Below, one piece after another: positions 13,657-15,641 of a stretch of 15,641 nt of DNA. A program made the position numbers and the translations under genes. The notes under the pieces were generated by a model that searched no databases, was not told the DNA's origin, and worked only from the letters and a program-made list of their open reading frames with translations. Positions within the stretch are counted from its first letter, which is position 1, and the number at the start of each line of letters is the position of its first letter. The DNA is from an uncultured Prevotellaceae bacterium. GTDB taxonomy: Bacteria > Bacteroidota > Bacteroidia > Bacteroidales > Bacteroidaceae. Where the stretch lies: contig UQST01000055.1 of the NCBI GenBank assembly GCA_900543815.1, positions 1 to 15,641 on the forward strand, given 5' to 3'.

Positions 13657-14637
13657 TTACTTGTTACGCCCCAAAAGTTGCTCTGCCCACTGGTGCAGCA
13701 CAGCCTTCCGCTCCTCTGGCAGACTCATGCCATCAAGCACCCTTTCGGCTTCCTCTATATAGGCAGAGATGCGTTCCTGTGCCATCTTATCCACACCCAC
13801 CTGTGTGTAGATGTCTCTCACCGCCTCTATCTTCTCCTGGGCATCAAACTCCTTGGCAGCAATCCAGTTTTCCAGTTTGTCCTTCAGTTCCTTGGGAGCA
13901 TGCGCCAGAGCATTGATGAGCATGAATGTTTTCTTGTTGCACAGGATATCACCGCCTATTGCCTTGCCAAAGGTCTTGAAGTCGCCATAGACATCCAGAT
14001 AGTCATCCTGCAGCTGGAAAGCCAGTCCCACCTTCTCGCCATACGTATAGAGCGCCTGAGCATCCTCCTCAGAGGCACCACCCAGCACGGCACCTATCTT
14101 CAGCGCACAGGCCAGGAGCACAGAAGTCTTGAGGCGTATCATCTCGATATACTCCGCCTCTGTGACATCCATACGGCTCTCGAAATCAATGTCATACTGC
14201 TGCCCTTCATCTATCTGCAGAGCTGTCTCGGTGAAGATATTCATCACCGACGGCATGTAGGCAGCAGGACAGCGCGAAACCAGTTGGTAAGCCATGACCA
14301 GCATATTGTCTCCGCTGAGGATGGCAGTATTGTCGTCCCACACCTTATGTACACACGGTTTGCCCCTACGCACATCTGCCCTGTCCATCAGGTCATCGTG
14401 CAGGAGGGTGAAGTTGTGATAGAACTCCACACCCAAGGCCACCGACATAATGCTCTCTACGTCTTCCTTGTAGATGTTGTATGCCATGAGCATCAGCACG
14501 GGACGGATGCGCTTGCCGCCCAAAGAGAGCACATATCGGATAGGCTCATAAAGTCCGGCAGGCTTGCGGTCAAATGGCACATTGGCCAATGCCGTAGTCA
14601 CAAGTCCGGTCAGTTCCTTCACACTGTACATTTCCAT
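13657..14637 (-). CDS. Polyprenyl (farnesyl/geranylgeranyl-type) diphosphate synthase
   Basis: This 326-residue trans-prenyltransferase condenses isopentenyl diphosphate with allylic diphosphates to supply quinone and lipid-carrier precursors. Motifs: GGKRIRPVLML at 40-50, first Asp-rich motif LLHDDLMDRADVRRG with DDxxD at 81-85, LKTSVLLACALK at 169-180, second Asp-rich motif FQLQDDYLDVYGD with DDxxD at 211-215, then GKAIGGD at 224-230. The first motif lacks the two-residue insertion of classical bacterial FPP synthases and has Phe76 five residues before the first Asp, which in related enzymes limits chain length; the product is therefore uncertain. The frame runs up to a TTG at 14688, but the ATG at 14637 has AAGGAG nine bases upstream and leads into MYSVKEL, the usual start of relatives. 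TatD follows six bases downstream. Confidence 0.92.
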   Translation of the reverse strand: MEMYSVKELTGLVTTALANVPFDRKPAGLYEPIRYVLSLGGKRIRPVLMLMAYNIYKEDVESIMSVALGVEFYHNFTLLHDDLMDRADVRRGKPCVHKVWDDNTAILSGDNMLVMAYQLVSRCPAAYMPSVMNIFTETALQIDEGQQYDIDFESRMDVTEAEYIEMIRLKTSVLLACALKIGAVLGGASEEDAQALYTYGEKVGLAFQLQDDYLDVYGDFKTFGKAIGGDILCNKKTFMLINALAHAPKELKDKLENWIAAKEFDAQEKIEAVRDIYTQVGVDKMAQERISAYIEEAERVLDGMSLPEERKAVLHQWAEQLLGRNK

Positions 14638-14765
14638 ATCTGTAATCTCCTTCAAATACACGTTCATAATTAGGGCAAGTGAACTCAAGCACGCACGCCG
14701 GTCCGCACCTCGTCACATTTCCCCGTGTCTGTCACACATAGGCAGGCTCTTTCCCGCCCACTGTA

Positions 14766-14773
14766 CAAAGTTA
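14766..14773 (-). promoter_or_regulatory. TAACTTTG promoter-like box for the prenyl synthase-tatD unit
   Basis: The minus strand reads TAACTTTG, an exact TAnnTTTG match, about 130 nt upstream of the chosen ATG at 14637. No convincing TTTG is seen at the -33 position. Confidence 0.5.
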
Positions 14774-15641
14774 GGAATAAAAAGTGAGAGCCGCCTGCTT
14801 ATTACGAAGAAATGTGCATTAGGCATCCCCTAAGAGGCTTTTTGCACAAGCACTTCATGTTTAAGGCTCCGTTTGCAGGGGAACAAAGCGCAAAGCCCAA
14901 CGAAGCCCCCGTCACGCCTCCATCCCTTCCCTCTTACCCAAAAACAATATGTACGCGCGTGTAGCATCATGGCAATAGGGCAAAGCCAAACCGACGCACA
15001 AGCCACGAATATGCACCAAATACGCCCAACGAAAGAACACAAGAGGAGGGAACAAGCCAAACTGATACGCCCAAGTAAGCGAAACCGCCGGACGCCCCAG
15101 CAGGAACATACGTCAAATGCACCACGCTGCAACGGACAAGGCAATGCGATGCGATGAACAACGCAACGCGCTGTAACAGCCGATGCACCGCGCCAGGACA
15201 GACGGACAAAAATACAGCCACATGATGAGCAATGCCAAGAGCAGACCCGCACGCCCGACACCGCACCCATGAAGAACGACTGACTGCCGACCTTCCTATG
15301 CTACTGAAATTTTCACGTTTACCCCTCACACCATTCACAGAACCGCAAATGAGCAAAGAATCCAGCAAAGGACACGATGCAGACAAAAGCGAAGCCGGAA
15401 GACAGTCATATCCTCTGCAGAAGAAGGCGGGAACGTCAATAAAAGCAGAGCAATTGCCTTGCATGTGTCAACCAATTCAGTATGGCTTTTGCAACACTGT
15501 CAACTGATTCAGCTTATAATGAGAGAAAGCATCCGGGGAAAGCAGGAAAAGAGAAGCAAGAAACTGCCCCGAAAAAGTATCCAATGATACTTTGCAATGT
15601 ATCCAAGGATAAATCGCCAAGTATCCAGTATTACTTTGCCA
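14774..15641. other. Gene-poor region upstream of the prenyl synthase
   Basis: About 870 bp with no gene I can support. Frames on both strands give Cys/Arg/Trp-rich or low-information peptides without domains. A plus-strand frame from ATG 15349 (MSKESSKGHDADKSEAG...) is short and unconvincing. Contents seen: a 32-bp-offset imperfect direct repeat GTCAAC..ATTCAG (15467-15480, 15499-15512) and the 22-bp repeat at 15574-15641. Confidence 0.6.
15574..15641. repeat. 22-bp palindromic tandem repeat reaching the window edge
   Basis: GTATCCA recurs at 15577, 15599 and 15621, an exact 22-bp period. The first unit contains a perfect hairpin AAAGTATC-CAAT-GATACTTT (15574-15593); units 1 and 3 share ACTTTGC, while unit 2 is diverged. 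The array may continue beyond the window. Confidence 0.75.

Noticed and set aside
13246..14673. Plus-strand open frame of 475 codons
   Set aside because: It runs antisense across tatD and the prenyl synthase, both with complete active-site motifs. It is a codon-bias shadow.
14830..15270. Minus-strand frame of 146 codons rich in Cys, Arg and Trp
   Set aside because: Composition is unlike neighbouring genes, with no motif, no convincing start signal and no family resemblance.

Overview
The window looks like a chromosomal segment from a Bacteroidales bacterium, most likely of the Prevotella/Segatella type. The evidence is a C10 (streptopain/interpain-like) cysteine protease, a lipoprotein with two fasciclin domains, a Bacteroidetes-style exbB/4-TM protein/exbD/exbD operon, and several TAnnTTTG boxes (the Bacteroidetes -7 promoter element) upstream of genes. 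Every gene I can support, including the one tRNA, lies on the minus strand, so transcription runs from high to low coordinates. The long plus-strand reading frames are antisense shadows.

Layout, in window order. 1-1146 is the N-terminal 382 codons of a secreted C10 protease, cut by the window edge. 1147-1702 is a leader/intergenic stretch with a TAACTTTG box, a foldable 81-nt element and a hairpin. 1703-3850 is a fasciclin-domain lipoprotein and 4123-4653 a thioredoxin-like lipoprotein. 4654-5917 is a gene desert holding several small repeat families. 5918-9945 carries, in transcription order, an Lrp/AsnC regulator, folA, thyA and an rRNA m5C methyltransferase. folA and thyA are split by about 950 bp, nearly half of which is a 67-bp tandem array built on the 3' end of folA. 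10121-12573 is the ExbB/ExbD energy-transduction operon (order exbB, 4-TM protein, exbD, exbD), ending in a strong hairpin terminator. 12643-12730 is tRNA-Ser(GGA). 12868-14637 is a two-gene unit, polyprenyl diphosphate synthase then a TatD-family metal hydrolase. 14638-15641 has no convincing gene and ends in a 22-bp palindromic tandem repeat that runs off the window.

Functionally, folA and thyA form the dihydrofolate/thymidylate cycle: ThyA makes dTMP and dihydrofolate, and FolA regenerates tetrahydrofolate. The Exb genes would supply proton-motive energy to TonB-dependent outer-membrane transporters. The isoprenoid synthase feeds quinone and lipid-carrier synthesis. The protease, fasciclin and redoxin genes encode exported or envelope proteins.

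I did not find an obviously new multi-gene system. The most unusual signal is the folA-tail array: five clear 67-bp units plus one degenerate unit downstream of folA. Two units re-encode the exact last 11 residues and stop codon of FolA with only synonymous differences. Next in interest are a structured candidate leader upstream of the C10 protease, an inverted pair of REP-like palindromes near 5.4 kb, and palindromic direct repeats near 4.8 kb and 15.6 kb.
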